Shown here: positions 51,034-62,354 of the stretch, piece after piece
Numbering within the stretch: the first letter of the stretch is position 1
Layout: each line of letters begins with the position of its first letter
DNA from: Plazaster borealis
Lineage: Eukaryota; Echinodermata; Asteroidea; Forcipulatida; Labidiasteridae
DNA length: 64,000 nt
Reading direction: 5' to 3'
Assembly: GCA_021014325.1 (NCBI GenBank)
Contig: CM037472.1
Location: 17,779,063 to 17,843,062, forward strand
Made by a program: the position numbers and the translations under genes
The notes under the pieces: model-generated
The model's input: only the letters and a program-made list of their open reading frames with translations
Told to the model about the DNA's origin: nothing
Databases searched by the model: none

Positions 51034-52330
51034 CAACCTCGTTCCCATGGCGTACGATCTCGCCGCGCCATTTTGTTTTCTTTCCCAGAATGCCTTGCTC
51101 GATTATACACCCTGGGGTGCGTTTTGGCGGCAGTAACCAAAAACTGTTTCGGTTGTTGGTCGTTGGTTCTGCTGTTCAGACTGAACGATAACCGAGTTGT
51201 GAGCTCGGTTACCGTTTTGGTTATGACGTCAGAAACAATTATTGGACAGCCGCCAAAACGCACCCCTAGAAGTGTGAAACGAAAGTAGCCCATATATTTG
51301 GCTATTTTAATTAGTCCTGTGGTTGATCCATTCTGTGTTAGAGACTACGCAGAGCGCGCTGTCAAAATACGCATCAAGTCATAGAGTAACTGGCCCCTCC
51401 CATTCTTTTTCGATCTTGTGATACGTCTAACTGTATGCAGTTTACGGAGACCGTGTAAAAACATGATTTATTTGAATGTATTGCGTCGAAATACTTGCAT
51501 TTTTACACGCGTTCTACGTGCATTTTTACGCGCGTACTAAGAGCCCGACAAGCGCCCTACAAGCGCTCGAATGTTATTAACAAGCGTGCACGCAAATCAG
51601 TCACTTTTGGGAGCCAATCAGCGTTGATTTTCAGTGTTTCCCTCCCAGGGGTTAGTGGTGAGAGGCGAGGTATCGATACGGCGCGCTGCCCATGGTAGCT
51701 AGGCTGGCTAATAGCAACCTCGTTCCCATGGTGTACGATCTCGCCGCGCCATTTTGTTTTCTTTCCCAGAATGCCTTGCTCGATTAGTGGTGAGAGGTAT
51801 CGATACAGCCTCGCTACCATGGGCAGCGCGCCGTATCGATACCTCTCTCACCACTAACCCCTGGGAGGGAAACACTGAAAATCAACGCTTGTTAATAACA
51901 TTCGAGCGCTTGTAGGGCGCTTGTCGGGCTCTTAGTACGCGCGTAAAAATGCACGTAGAACGCGTGTAAAAATGCAAGTATTTCGACGCAATAGATTCAA
52001 ATAAATCATGTTTTTACATGGTCTCCCTAAACTGCATACAGTTAGACGTATCACAAGATCAAAAAGTAATGGGAGGGGCCAGTTGCTCTATGACTGCGTA
52101 TTTTGACAGCGCGCTCTGCGTAGTCTCTAAAACAGAATGGATCAACCACAGGACTAATTAAAATAGCCAAATATATGGGCTACTTTCGTTTCACACTTCC
52201 AGCAGGGTGTATAATCGAGCAAGGCATTCTGGGAAAGCAAACAAAATGGCGCGGCGAGATCGTACACCATGGGAACGAGGTTGGTATCGATACGGCGCGC
52301 TGCCCATGGTAGCGAGGCTGGGCTAATAGA
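51034..52330. repeat. 1.3-kb inverted repeat
   Basis: The left arm (51034-51114 and 51271-51698) and right arm (51815-52198 and 52202-52282) are complementary, including AGTGTGAAACGAAAGTAGCC, GTTGATCCATTCTGTG and GCGCGCTGCCCATGGTAGC. A third, direct copy of AACCTCGTTCCCATGG ... GCCTTGCTCGATTA sits in the centre (51716-51786). The right arm lacks about 40 bp present on the left (near 51580-51620). GC content is above the surroundings. Confidence 0.88.
51113..51268. mobile_element. Nested MITE in the left arm of the large inverted repeat
   Basis: Ends GGGGTGCGTTTTGGCGGC and GCCGCCAAAACGCACCCC. The right arm of the inverted repeat runs through the matching point (52198-52205) without it, showing the empty site. 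Inside, TAACCGAGTTGTGAGCTCGGTTA is a further palindrome. Confidence 0.85.
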
Positions 52331-52498
52331 GTTTTGTTTCAGTTTTATGTTGTAGCGCCACCAATTGGCGGTGTATTTCTCGACTGTAGAAATCGGTGAG
52401 AGCGGTTCTGAAAAGTGAATGCTGGACTGTGGTGTGTATTTTCATCGTTGTAAAGCCTACAAATACAATAAGTATTCTGGAAGGACAACACTATCAAG
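52330..52498 (+). other. Possible first exon or 5' UTR with a good donor
   Basis: Between the inverted repeat and AATGCTGGACTGTGG... there is non-repetitive sequence ending in TATCAAG|GTATGT, a strong donor. It could be the first exon of a plus-strand gene reaching beyond the window. No downstream exon was firmly identified, so this is weak. Confidence 0.2.
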
Positions 52499-52751
52499 GT
52501 ATGTTATAGAAAACATTGGTCAATTTACATTTGTAGCGTAGTTATTTTAATAATAGTTATGTCAGTGTTTCACATCAGCATCGTGATCGTCTGTTACTAG
52601 AAGATTAACACTCCATGTGTCAGATCATCAGATGTGTATTATATCGATGTGTACTGCACTAGCGTAGCAGTTTTTAGCAGACGACGACCAATGCATTTAT
52701 CAGGCCAACTAGCACCACTTTACATTTTCAGACACAGGTAGACTGTACCTA

Positions 52752-52850
52752 TACCTACTTCTAGAACTATGAAGTTCGTTCCGCTATCGTCTCGGTAAAA
52801 TGGAGACGATAGCGAAACAAACCTCATGATGTATAGTTCTGGTAGTAGGT
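52752..52850. repeat. Hairpin element, family E
   Basis: CTATGAAGTTCGTTCCGCTA and ATCGTCTC pair imperfectly with GAGACGATAGCGAAACAAAC and CTCATGATGTATAG. A closer palindrome of the same kind is at 59255-59332. Confidence 0.8.
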
Positions 52851-53208
52851 TAGGTAGGAGTAGACTGTACCGTACTCTTGGTTCCAAGAAGACCATATAG
52901 TGTTTTTACCTTTGGATTTATTTATTTTCATGGTACACGTACAGAATAAACATAAAATAGAGTTTAGACTTTTAGAGGGTGCTGTGTTTTTTATTCCCCC
53001 CATGATCCCACCACCATGGTGCGATGCTGTACCGTAGAAAATTGAGCATACACACAACATTCATACGAATGTATGCGTAGTTAGTCTAGTGTACAAATGT
53101 ACTTGTCTAGTATGTAGTAGTAGCAACACCCTTTCCTCGCTCTTTTAACATTCCTTCATCATTTTGCAAAGTTCTACATTCTCCAGATGAAGACCAGCTG
53201 TCATAAAA
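52851..53208. other. Intergenic, nothing recognised
   Basis: No open frame or repeat of note between the family E hairpin and the SINE body. Confidence 0.45.
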
Positions 53209-53460
53209 TGTTGTGTAATGCACGTAAAAGAACCCAGTGCACTTATCGTAAAGAGAAGGGGTTCGCCCCGGTGTTCCTGGTTTGATCGGCAGCATATTGC
53301 GCCACAGCACCTTGTAAACCAATACATGGTGCTATAAAGGAATAGGTCTCATGATACTTCAACGTAGCTCCGCATACCTTGCATGAAAACATACTGAGCG
53401 CCTTGATACGCCCCTAGGGGTGTGATAAAGCGCTGTATAAGAACCCAGTATTATTATTAT
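53209..53460 (+). mobile_element. tRNA-Leu(CAA)-derived SINE, 5'-truncated
   Basis: Lacks the tRNA head. The body from TGTTGTGTAATGCACGTAAA through GAGAAGGGGTTCGCCCCGGT to GATAAAGCGCTGTATAAGAA matches the full copies, and it ends in ATTATTATTA. Confidence 0.85.
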
Positions 53461-54862
53461 AAAAGAGGGGTGTAGGTGATCCCAGTCGGACTAAACAGAT
53501 TGTTCAAGCGGGTTATTTCAAAATTCTACCACAACAGGGTTTGCCCTCCTTAACATTTTTAGTGACTGGCCAGCAGTTAGCTTGTCATTTCACTACTCCA
53601 CCAGTTTTGTTACTTGTCCATACTTCAAATGAAATAGGGAACCTTTTCAACACTGAACTATCCAGCCAGACCACTTGGAGTGAATTTCGACTGGGCCTGT
53701 GGTTTTTTTTACTGGCATTTGGCCAGTGGACCACTGTTAAGGGAGAACGCTGCACAAGGCCCAGCATAAGGTTTCAAAACAATGAAAACTTTCAAGAGTT
53801 GAGATGACCTTTGCCTTAAATGAATTTGTTGCACTGAGAGAGACAAAAAATTGCTTTCCTTGCCTCCTATACACCTAACTTGGCCCTAAAATGGGGTCAC
53901 CAGACACCCAGGGGCGTAATTGTTATTAATAAGGCCTGAAAAGTATATTCGAGCCTACGCTATGAGTACATGTAGGTCAGCCCTTGTAAACTCGATAAAA
54001 TGTTTCCACATTTTTTCTAAGGACCAAATATCATGCATGTGGGGCTCGAAATGCCTACTGGGAAAAAATATCGGGGAGGTGTCATCCCCCCCCCCCCCCC
54101 CCCCCGCACGACCCAGGTTGCAACACCCAAACTGCACCCTTTTTTCACACCAAAGAGCGAGGGATTAATCTTTTAAGCAAAAGAGCTAATGTTCTGTCAT
54201 CTCTGGGAAAACTATGTGCATTGGCATATTTTACACTGCTTGTGTATGTTGGCAAACCTGCCTAAGGAGGTCTTTGTAATGGCCCTTTGACAGATGCTGT
54301 TGGCACCACAGGGTCTGCACCATGGACCATCTCACAAAAGAGGTCCATGGTTTAACGCCCTTGCCAATGCACTCCGGTAAAAACAAGCCTTTCCTTATCA
54401 GCCTGAACTTGCACTGTTCTTTAGCTTGTCACCAGGGTCCTGCTGGTAGTGTTTTGTTGATACTGTAGGGAAACCATTGTCACCATCAAGTTTACATCAA
54501 ACACTTTGCTGATAATTCTGCATACAAGGGGGGCTCAATCTATGCAAAAGGGTTCTCTGGGGGATATTGCATAGTACACTGTTTGTGTTTTGCATAATAA
54601 TGTGGCCATTGTGGAAAGTTGGTTCTCACACTCCTCTTTTTAAGGCTCACTGTGCTGCTGCACACAACAGATTTATTGTACAACTTTGGTTTGGAGTTAC
54701 AGGCTTAAACATGGAGGCCACGGAGACCATGGCTTCTGTTGCCCTGGTTTTACAATAAAAAAACGAAAAAGAAGTCTATGTGATACCACAGGCACATTTA
54801 GGCCAGCCCTTGTACTCAATAAAATTGTCCTACTTTTTTCCAAGGGCCAAATATCATGCCTG
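53461..54862. other. Intergenic with a C homopolymer
   Basis: A run of about 20 C lies at 54086-54105. Two related phrases, AGCCCTTGTA.ACTCAATAAAAT and AAGGGCCAAATATCATGC, occur near 53979 and 54806 (and near 34305), marking another dispersed repeat. No gene is seen; the 53541-53807 frame has no recognisable product. Confidence 0.5.
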
Positions 54863-55234
54863 TTAAAGGAACATTACAGAATTGGTTTTAACAAAACAGT
54901 TGCTGGCAGTGTAGGCACTGTATATAATCCACCATACATAAACTGACAAACCTGTAGAAGTTTGAGATCGATCGGCCATCTGGGTCACGAGAAAATAGTG
55001 AAAAACCGATTACACATTTGCATGTGTTTAAATACAATGCATGAATAAAACGCTCATGAGCGATAAACTCCAATCGGATATTAGTTTTATTTATTTCTCA
55101 TCAAACGTGGCATTTCAGACAGAAATATTTCTAGGGATGTTTTCTACTATCATCATCATTAGACCGTGTAAGTTTTATGTAAATCTGTGATCTTAAAGAA
55201 AATTTTAATTACCAGTTCTGTAACATTCCTTTAA
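54863..55234. mobile_element. TTAA-flanked MITE, family F
   Basis: TTAAAGGAACATTACAGAAT and, in reverse, TTAAAGGAATGTTACAGAAC form the ends next to TTAA. The 372 bp interior is unique in the window. Confidence 0.85.
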
Positions 55235-55744
55235 AAGACAGATTACCAAATATGATCAAAATGTTGGTGTAAGTGTAACGTATACCCTTTTTTCCATTCG
55301 CCACAATAACTGAGTATCTCGTCTCAAGGAGCTCAAACCCTTTCAAAATCTGTTTAAATAATTTTTGCAGTGATTGTGCTCAGCTGCAGGGGGTACTCTT
55401 CCGTAATAATAAAATCAGATGGTTTCAAGTTAATGGCATCTGATACTACGTTGGAAATGCTTACGTGTTGAAGTGTTGAAGAATTGCAAATTGACAGTGA
55501 GTGCTGGCAAGAGGCTGGACAACAATCTTGAGTGCAACTTCATATAAGACCATGTCTTATTTTGCCAAAAGAATTACAAATATTTTGCTTGTGTTTTGTC
55601 ACTTTTCTGACAAACATTTGAATTGGAAATTTGTTTGAATATTATGGTGTTTATAAATAAGAAATACAGTAAGTAAGAAATATAGACCTGAAACTTCACT
55701 TATTGTAAGGGCAAGGCGGTGTTTCCTTAGTATCTAGATAACCT

Positions 55745-56010
55745 GTGACATCACATGTTTGCAAAAGAGCCACAGAGCCTGGACTTTCTGCAGGCACGAT
55801 TTACACACAGCTCAATGGAAGAAAACATTGAATTTTATATTTTATGGAGATTGCACCGTTTGATTCGTACCCATCATTTGAAATGAAGAAAGGGGGGCAC
55901 ATCTCAAAACTTGTTCAGCTATAAATTATAATACGTGAACTTATGTTTAAATTATATGACACAAAATGTAAACTTTCCCATATGACCAGTGTAGTATCTT
56001 GCCTGCCAGA
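55745..56010 (+). repeat. Dispersed repeat, partner of 1893-2120
   Basis: Shares the blocks listed for 1893-2120, in the same orientation, from TTTCTGCAGGCACGATTTAC to CTTGCCTGCCAGAAATTG. Confidence 0.7.
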
Positions 56011-58340
56011 AATTGTCAACATAGGTCAACTCAATGGGGGAATGTAAACTTGTACTGGAACATGTCAAGGGCATCAAGGCAATGGCCAGGGGCAGCATGG
56101 AGGTAACTGCTTCCATTGCCTGCTTTTATTAGGCCTGGAAATATGTTGACGCTTGCTTAGTTTTTCTTTTTAAGTGAGTACTGCGTTTTTGAAAAGAAAT
56201 TTCATGGAATTGGCATGAAGCTCATGAATGAGTAAGAATTTGTGCTTGTTTTGCAACAATGTACAGTAAATTTTTGGTACAAAATAACAACGTAGATTAG
56301 GGATTCGCAAGGGAAGTCCCTAAATTTACTCAGCGTTAGGATTCAGACCTGATGAGTGGGCTATTCCCATAATGACTGTGTTTGCATGACATAACATACA
56401 AATGGCTGAGTTTCACTCATGAAGGAACACAGTCATGGCGTGTCCTTCCAGTCCAGCGATCTTTCAGTTCCCAGAAGGATTTTCATGGATGAGAGATTAT
56501 ACCATTAAGCCATCAAAATCACACCCTTTTCCCACAAAATTTCACAAATTTCAAATTGCTCGTCATGGCTGACTGTTTTTCTCTTAGATACATGCAGTTT
56601 GTGCGTTGATACAACAAAGTTCATTAAAGAGAATTGTAGTAATTAATATTTAAGGGGATCAATAACATTTGATGGTACAGTAGTTTGTTCTTGTTGAATT
56701 ACACGGCTTTTGCATTATACTGCAGTTTTCAAATTGGTGATCAATGGTATGCATTGTAAAATGTAAGAGTGATACTAAATGTATCATCCAATGTACAAAT
56801 GTGCTTATAAATGTATTAAGTGAGGCAGGGATTACTGTATTTCGTACTATAAATATCATGCGCAAAGTGTGCATTGAGTTTTTTTTATGCAACAAGAGTA
56901 GAACATTAAATCGTACAATCTGTATGAGGGCTGCACCTGATAATTATTTATGGTGGACCAGTAAAAAATATATTATCCACGTGCAGTGCGCACTGTGCAT
57001 GGACAAAATAAAATTGCATTCAATTTTATTTTTATATTTCAAATAATTTCTGGTTTAATGGAACGTGTGTTTTAAAAAGCATTTTGAATTCATTGTGTGT
57101 AGCAACTACAGGTACATGGAAATACAATACAATGTACAGCGTGAGTGCAGTGAATCACTGTATAGTGGTCTAGATAATCGTATTTGTTAAAATGAAACCA
57201 TGAGTAATATCGGCACAGTATAATCATATTGACCACAGCCAGCCAGCCAGCCTGCTAGATGCTGAAGTGTCCCATTAATCAATGATTGGGGACATCCCTT
57301 GGTTTGTGTGAGTGTATTCTTGGACCATACCACTTAATGGCTGGAGGGGGTAGCACTGGGGTCTAATACTTGCTAGTACCATGGTATCACTGAAAGATAT
57401 GAAGGTGCAATGCACTCAGATGTTAAAATACATATTGGCTCTCAACAATACTGACAAATTACATTTCAAATGACATTAGATTAGATTAGATTAGATTATA
57501 TATCATTTATTGTCCACATTTAAAAATACGGAAATTTGATTTCCACTGGCAATAGGAAAAAAAAAAACATTTTACAATATGTACGCACAAAGTACAACAA
57601 ACATAATGTATGCAGTACTTGCATGCAGAATGCGTACCAAGGTAGTGAGGCAAATTCTACCATGATTCTACGACTATACTTAACCTTTTTAGGAGTGAAC
57701 AGATTTTTTAAAATCTAAAGTAAAAAATTAATTTAAATAGTTTTATCGCTTTCTAATTAAGATTTTTTTTTACGCTGAAGTTTGACAATGTTTGATCGCT
57801 GACAAATGTTAATTTTGAAGGCAAGTTCAAATAAATCGTAAAAGAAATCGAGAATTAAAAAGTCTGTGAATAACTTTTTTTCCAGAGAAATTTGATTTCT
57901 ATTCTATCTGTGCATGTTAAACCCCCATGGGCTCAGCATACCAATCATTCTAAGCTGCATAATGAAATTACTCTATGGTAGAGTGAGTTCACTCAATTTG
58001 AACAGCCAGCTTACAAATTTAGAAATAATTGTAAATTGGATGTCCTTGGACTCTTTTACAAGAAAAGCCAACTGTACAATGTACATGTAGTACAATGTAC
58101 ATGTAGTACATGTACATGTACCATGTATACTGCACATGTACAGTACATGTACATGTGTATCAGGAATGCTGCTGGTCTAGTTGACTTGGACGCAGTCATG
58201 CATTTTTAATAGGGATCGTGCTCCAGTACAGCTGAACTGCAGTGTCTCTCTGCTACATAGGCTTATTACAATGATGTACTTTCAGAGCATGGGGGTGGTC
58301 AAACTACTCAATGTACAAATTCTCCTTCTTCCTGCTCATC
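56011..58340. other. Intergenic; simple repeats only
   Basis: (ATTAG)n at 57473-57497 and an alternating (TGTACA/CATG)n tract at about 58078-58155. If the minus-strand exon at 58341 is real, the right end here would hold its 3' UTR. No frame looks coding. Confidence 0.5.
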
Positions 58341-58498
58341 CTACATGGCTAGTTTGATTTTCTTAAAGAAGGCTTTGTAATTTCTTTCACATCTTGTCCT
58401 TGTAATGTCAGCAAGGCTTTTAGGAGACCCTTGAACTGAATTCATTGTCCCTCGCATTGTAAAGAATCCAGAATGGAATAGTCCACAATGGTATGGCC
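58341..58498 (-). CDS. Probable terminal coding exon of an unidentified minus-strand gene
   Basis: On the minus strand a very good acceptor (AACTGTTTTTTGTCCGCAG) is followed in phase 1 by PYHCGLFHSGFFTMRGTMNS, VQGSPKSLADITRTRCERNY, KAFFKKIKLAM and TAG. Fifty-one codons of balanced, non-repetitive composition stand out from the AT-rich surroundings. I do not recognise the protein. An open stretch at 61604 on the minus strand ends QP|GTAAAC in a compatible phase, but the link is unproven. It could also be a processed relic. Confidence 0.4.
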
Positions 58499-60138
58499 CT
58501 GCGGACAAAAAACAGTTAGAGATGATGTCATCACTGGGAAACCTCCAGCGTGGAACTACTGTCTCTCTAGTGTCTTGATTGCTTTTTCGCCGGCATGTGG
58601 TGGGCGACTTTCCAGTTGACTGTGAATAGAGCAAGGTGTATTGGAGGTGTATGCGGTTTTTAGTTCAACGGTTCTGTAGATTTTGAGTTGGATTTGTTAT
58701 ATTTATGTGAGTCTGGAATCTGGATCTATCCTTGGATTGAAGAAACAGTATTGATTCACGACTAGAGCTCATTGTTAAAGGTATGGTACATAATTAAATT
58801 GAACTTATCCCAGTACAGTAGCCATTCGATTTTGATATAATTTTAAAAATTTGATGTGACGTGTCTTGATGCAATGACAGAGGGGGTTTTGGGTTCCTTG
58901 TAGTTGTTATAATGTATAAATCCACAAATACAGGAAGGAAATACATGTAGCCAGGTACATGTGTGATAGAACTTGGCTATCGATACATACTTGTATTTCA
59001 ATTGATCAATCATGTTGTAATTTATTTCACTCATCTGATACCTATCAATTCCTTTGGTTTATTTTTCAACTCGTGTTAGACTTATAACATGATGTAGAGG
59101 CTATACACAGTAGTAGATATAGTAAATCCTTCCTGTGTAACAACTTTCAAGGTTACACAAACCATAGAGGAACAACCACAAGCATAAACTGTATGTCAAT
59201 GAACTGTCCTCAGGAATCAGCATACCATGACATTGCCTACAGGCTACATGGATACTCTAGTCTTAGCACTATGAGGTTCGTTCCGCTATCATGAAGACGA
59301 TAGAGGAACGAACCTCTTAGTTCTAGGAGTAGTGTATGTACATCCGTGTATGGTGTTTCCTTGGCTCAGTCGTTAACAAGATACGTATAAATGGGATTGA
59401 ATCAAAATTTGCCCCAGTACGCATACTCAGGCACTACGATTCAAAATTACAAATTTTGTAATAGAAGAAAAATTATGTTTACTGTATGTAGTAAACCTTC
59501 CTCCATGGTATAACACAAAATGAACCTTTTGCTAATTGTTATATGATGCCAAATACGAGCTACCATACCAGGCTGTACTGATAAAACATTTGGTAGATTT
59601 TTTTGTGAGACTGACATGAAATAAGGTAATGCGTTGCTCAGTATGAAATAATTCATTTATGACTACATGTACAACAATCACATTCCTTGCTCTATGACAC
59701 ACGTACACGTACAGTATGAGTGTACAAAAATGTACAATAGCCAGTACCAGCAATTTAAAGTTTCCTATACATTGCTCAACAAATCTATCTCAAGCTGTAT
59801 TCTTCACTCAAACATTACATTCGGTGTGCCCCAACCATGTGATAATATCTACTACGTGCTGTGTAGAGTTGCTGTTATTAATGAGAATTTTTCTGCTATT
59901 TATCGACTGCCTCAGAAGTTGATTGGGAAAAGGAGACAACCTACATGTAGTTCATACATATATAAGAACTTGCCCTAACTGTTTATCTGCTGCCTGAGGA
60001 AAAATAGATTGGGAAAAACAAATCTACTCCACAGCACTAAATAAATTATAAGCTGGACAAGTTCTTAAATATAATCTTAACAAATCTACACAAGCAGATA
60101 TTATCGCATGGTGTAACACTGCAAGATACTCCACTCAA
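58499..60138. other. Intron or intergenic; one hairpin
   Basis: Apart from the family E hairpin at 59255-59332, no feature is recognised. The open frames at 59447-59978 on both strands overlap and have AT-rich, unlikely compositions. Confidence 0.45.
59255..59332. repeat. Hairpin element, family E, closer palindrome
   Basis: TATGAGGTTCGTTCCGCTAT and its complement, AGAGGAACGAACCTCTTA, face each other over a short ATGAAGACG loop. ACTCTAGTCTTAGCA and AGTTCTAGGAGTAG extend the stem. Confidence 0.85.
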
Positions 60139-60496
60139 TGGCGTGTCGTGGCAGAGCGGATAATAAGAGCACCGGACTCAAGCTTTGGTGTTTCAGATCA
60201 GCAGAGCGTTGGTTCGAGTCCCGGTCGTGACACTTGTGTCTTTAGGCAAGACACTTTGAAACCATTATTGCTACGTCCTTCGGATGAGACGTAAAGCCGT
60301 AGGTCCCGTATGTTGTGTAATGCACATAGAAAGAACCCAGTACACTTATCGTAAAGAGAAGGGGTTTGCCATTACATGGTGCTGTGTAAAGGAGTAGGTC
60401 CCTTACTTCAAAATGTAGCTCCACATACCTTGCAGGAAAAAATACTGAGAGCTTTGAGGTGCCCATCGGGTGTGATAAAGCGCTGTATATAAGAAC
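60139..60496 (+). mobile_element. tRNA-Leu(CAA)-derived SINE, full-length plus copy
   Basis: Head GGCGTGTCGTGGCAGAGCGG, CCGGACTCAAGCTTTGGTG and B box GGTTCGAGTCCCGG; body with AAGAACCCAGTACACTTATC; end AAAGCGCTGTATATAAGAAC. About 60 bp of the body are deleted near 60370. Confidence 0.9.
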
Positions 60497-61076
60497 TAGG
60501 CATGCAATGCATCAAATCAAATGTTACAAGTAAGGTTGTAGATCATGGAGTGCGTTCCCCTTTACTCAAACTTATTGGACATTTAAAAGGGCAGACAAAA
60601 TATCCCAGTTAACATATCACCATGTACTGTACATATGTACATGTACAAGAACACAGGCAGTGCCTGCAATTTAATCAGTTTGACAAGTGCATCTGAAAGG
60701 TTACATTGCCCTCAACTCCTTCTGCTTGGTTGAATTCCATAAGAATGACCCCAGGGTATTTTTGGCATGCTGGCACAAGAATCAATACTTTATCCTCACT
60801 GGCAGAAGAAAACAGTCATGGATTTGGTATCCAACATGGAATTTATAATTCAGCTATCTGGAGAGGTTTAGCAGGTGCATGAGAATTGGCCTTGGGTGTT
60901 GATGACAGATGTGAAGTTGTTTTTTAATTATCAATATCTATTAATTAATAACATTATTTGCAAGTTTTGGTTATTTTCTTGTGCACTACATGACTATTAG
61001 TAGTACCAGTGCTTGGATTTCAGTTCAGTTCAGTTCATTTATTTCTACACAGTGTTCACAAATATATCAATTAGCC
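60497..61076. other. Intergenic, nothing recognised
   Basis: TCAGTTCAGTTCAGTTCA at 61018-61036 is a short simple repeat. Nothing else is seen. Confidence 0.45.
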
Positions 61077-61197
61077 TTTTTGAGATATGGTTGACAATAT
61101 AGGAGTGCACTGTTTGGTTTGGATGTATACAGACAAATTTACCCAAACCTAACAGTGTTATGTATTGTGTCCACCATATCTCAAAATGGCTTAATAG
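61077..61197. mobile_element. Inverted-repeat element, relative at 50781
   Basis: TTTTTGAGATATGGTTGACA and TGTCCACCATATCTCAAAAT pair at the ends. GTTTGGTTTGGATGTATACA and TTACCCAAACCTAACA pair further in. Confidence 0.8.
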
Positions 61198-62186
61198 GAG
61201 TGAAACTGTAGGGGTACCCTTAAGAAGCACATACATGGAGTAGGATTATTGTTCATCCACGGTACATTCACCATTGAGCTTAGTGCACTGCTCTTCCACT
61301 GACATGGAAAAAAAACCTTGACACAATTACTACATAAAGTTTAGTATTGAATTACGCACACAGTGTAGAGCGAGGACTTGCTAATGAGGAGTACAAGGAC
61401 ATAAATTGTCTGTCGTGAATGCACATCATGTGCACATGTTCAGTTTGCATGATGCACATGTACATACACTCAAAAGCCTGTACTTCAATTTGCTGCATAT
61501 TTTGTTATACACAAAGCCAGCTGTTGGATTATATTCTTCATAAATACCCTGGACAGTTTAGGCAGGGGTTGAAAGGTGGTCACATGACCATGTTTACCTG
61601 GTTGTAAACGGCCCATAAAGACATAGCTGGAGTTGTACAGTTTTAAAACCCTTAGCAGCCCCGCAAGGTTTGACCTACTTCCATTCACGTAAAAAAGTCA
61701 AAGTAAAAGGTCATGTCCGGATATGAAATTTTCCATTGTAGTATTTTAACATATTATCCCAATTTCTAAACACAAAACTCAATTTTCTGTTTCATGTTAT
61801 TTCTGCTGACATATTTACTGACAAAATTTGATTAAAGAAATGAACAATATTAGCAATTTCTGGGCGTTTTGTGATGATTATACAGAAATGAAAGGTCTCG
61901 AAAGGGTTAAGACTGGTTGGCTAAAGAGCATTCGGCATTCATAGCCACACATATTATGTGTGTTGGCGCGCAAGTTTGTGCTGGCACTAATAATGCGTAA
62001 CGCAATAAATATACAGGGTACTCAATGTAAAATCTATTTAGCACAACCAAGGAGCATCGCGTGCAATTTGACCTTTGGAAAAGTGGCCCGAGGACAGGAA
62101 TTGTAAAATTTTATAAAGAGACAAGTTCAATTACAGTTTTTTCCTTGATTTTGTCTGCTTTTTAACAAAAAAGGGATTATGAATGT
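61198..62186. other. Intergenic, nothing firm
   Basis: A minus-strand frame at 61485-61688 contains VLKLYNSSYVFMGRLQP followed by a GTAAAC donor at 61604-61599. It could be an exon of the gene that ends at 58341, but it has no convincing acceptor or ATG. Confidence 0.3.
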
Positions 62187-62354
62187 GAATAAAAGAGTAG
62201 CGACTCGGTCTTAAATGGCCATTTAAACCATTGCAGGGTCGTGGCCATGCGATAATTAAAGGACCTCGCCTTCAGCTCGGTCCTTTATCTCACAGCCACG
62301 ACCCTGCCAGTTTTAAACAGCCAGTTAAGACCTCATCGTCACTCTTTTAGTCCC
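62187..62354. repeat. Diverged relative of the 46.1-kb hairpin
   Basis: GAATAAAAGAGTAGCGACTC, GCAGGGTCGTGGCCATGCGA and the loop CCTCGCCTTCAGCTCGG match the hairpin at 46094-46262, but the two arms now differ from each other at several places. That points to an older insertion. Confidence 0.88.

Noticed and set aside
60139..60240. A tRNA-Leu gene
   Set aside because: The tRNA-like head has mismatches in the stems and is joined to a SINE body found at other sites.
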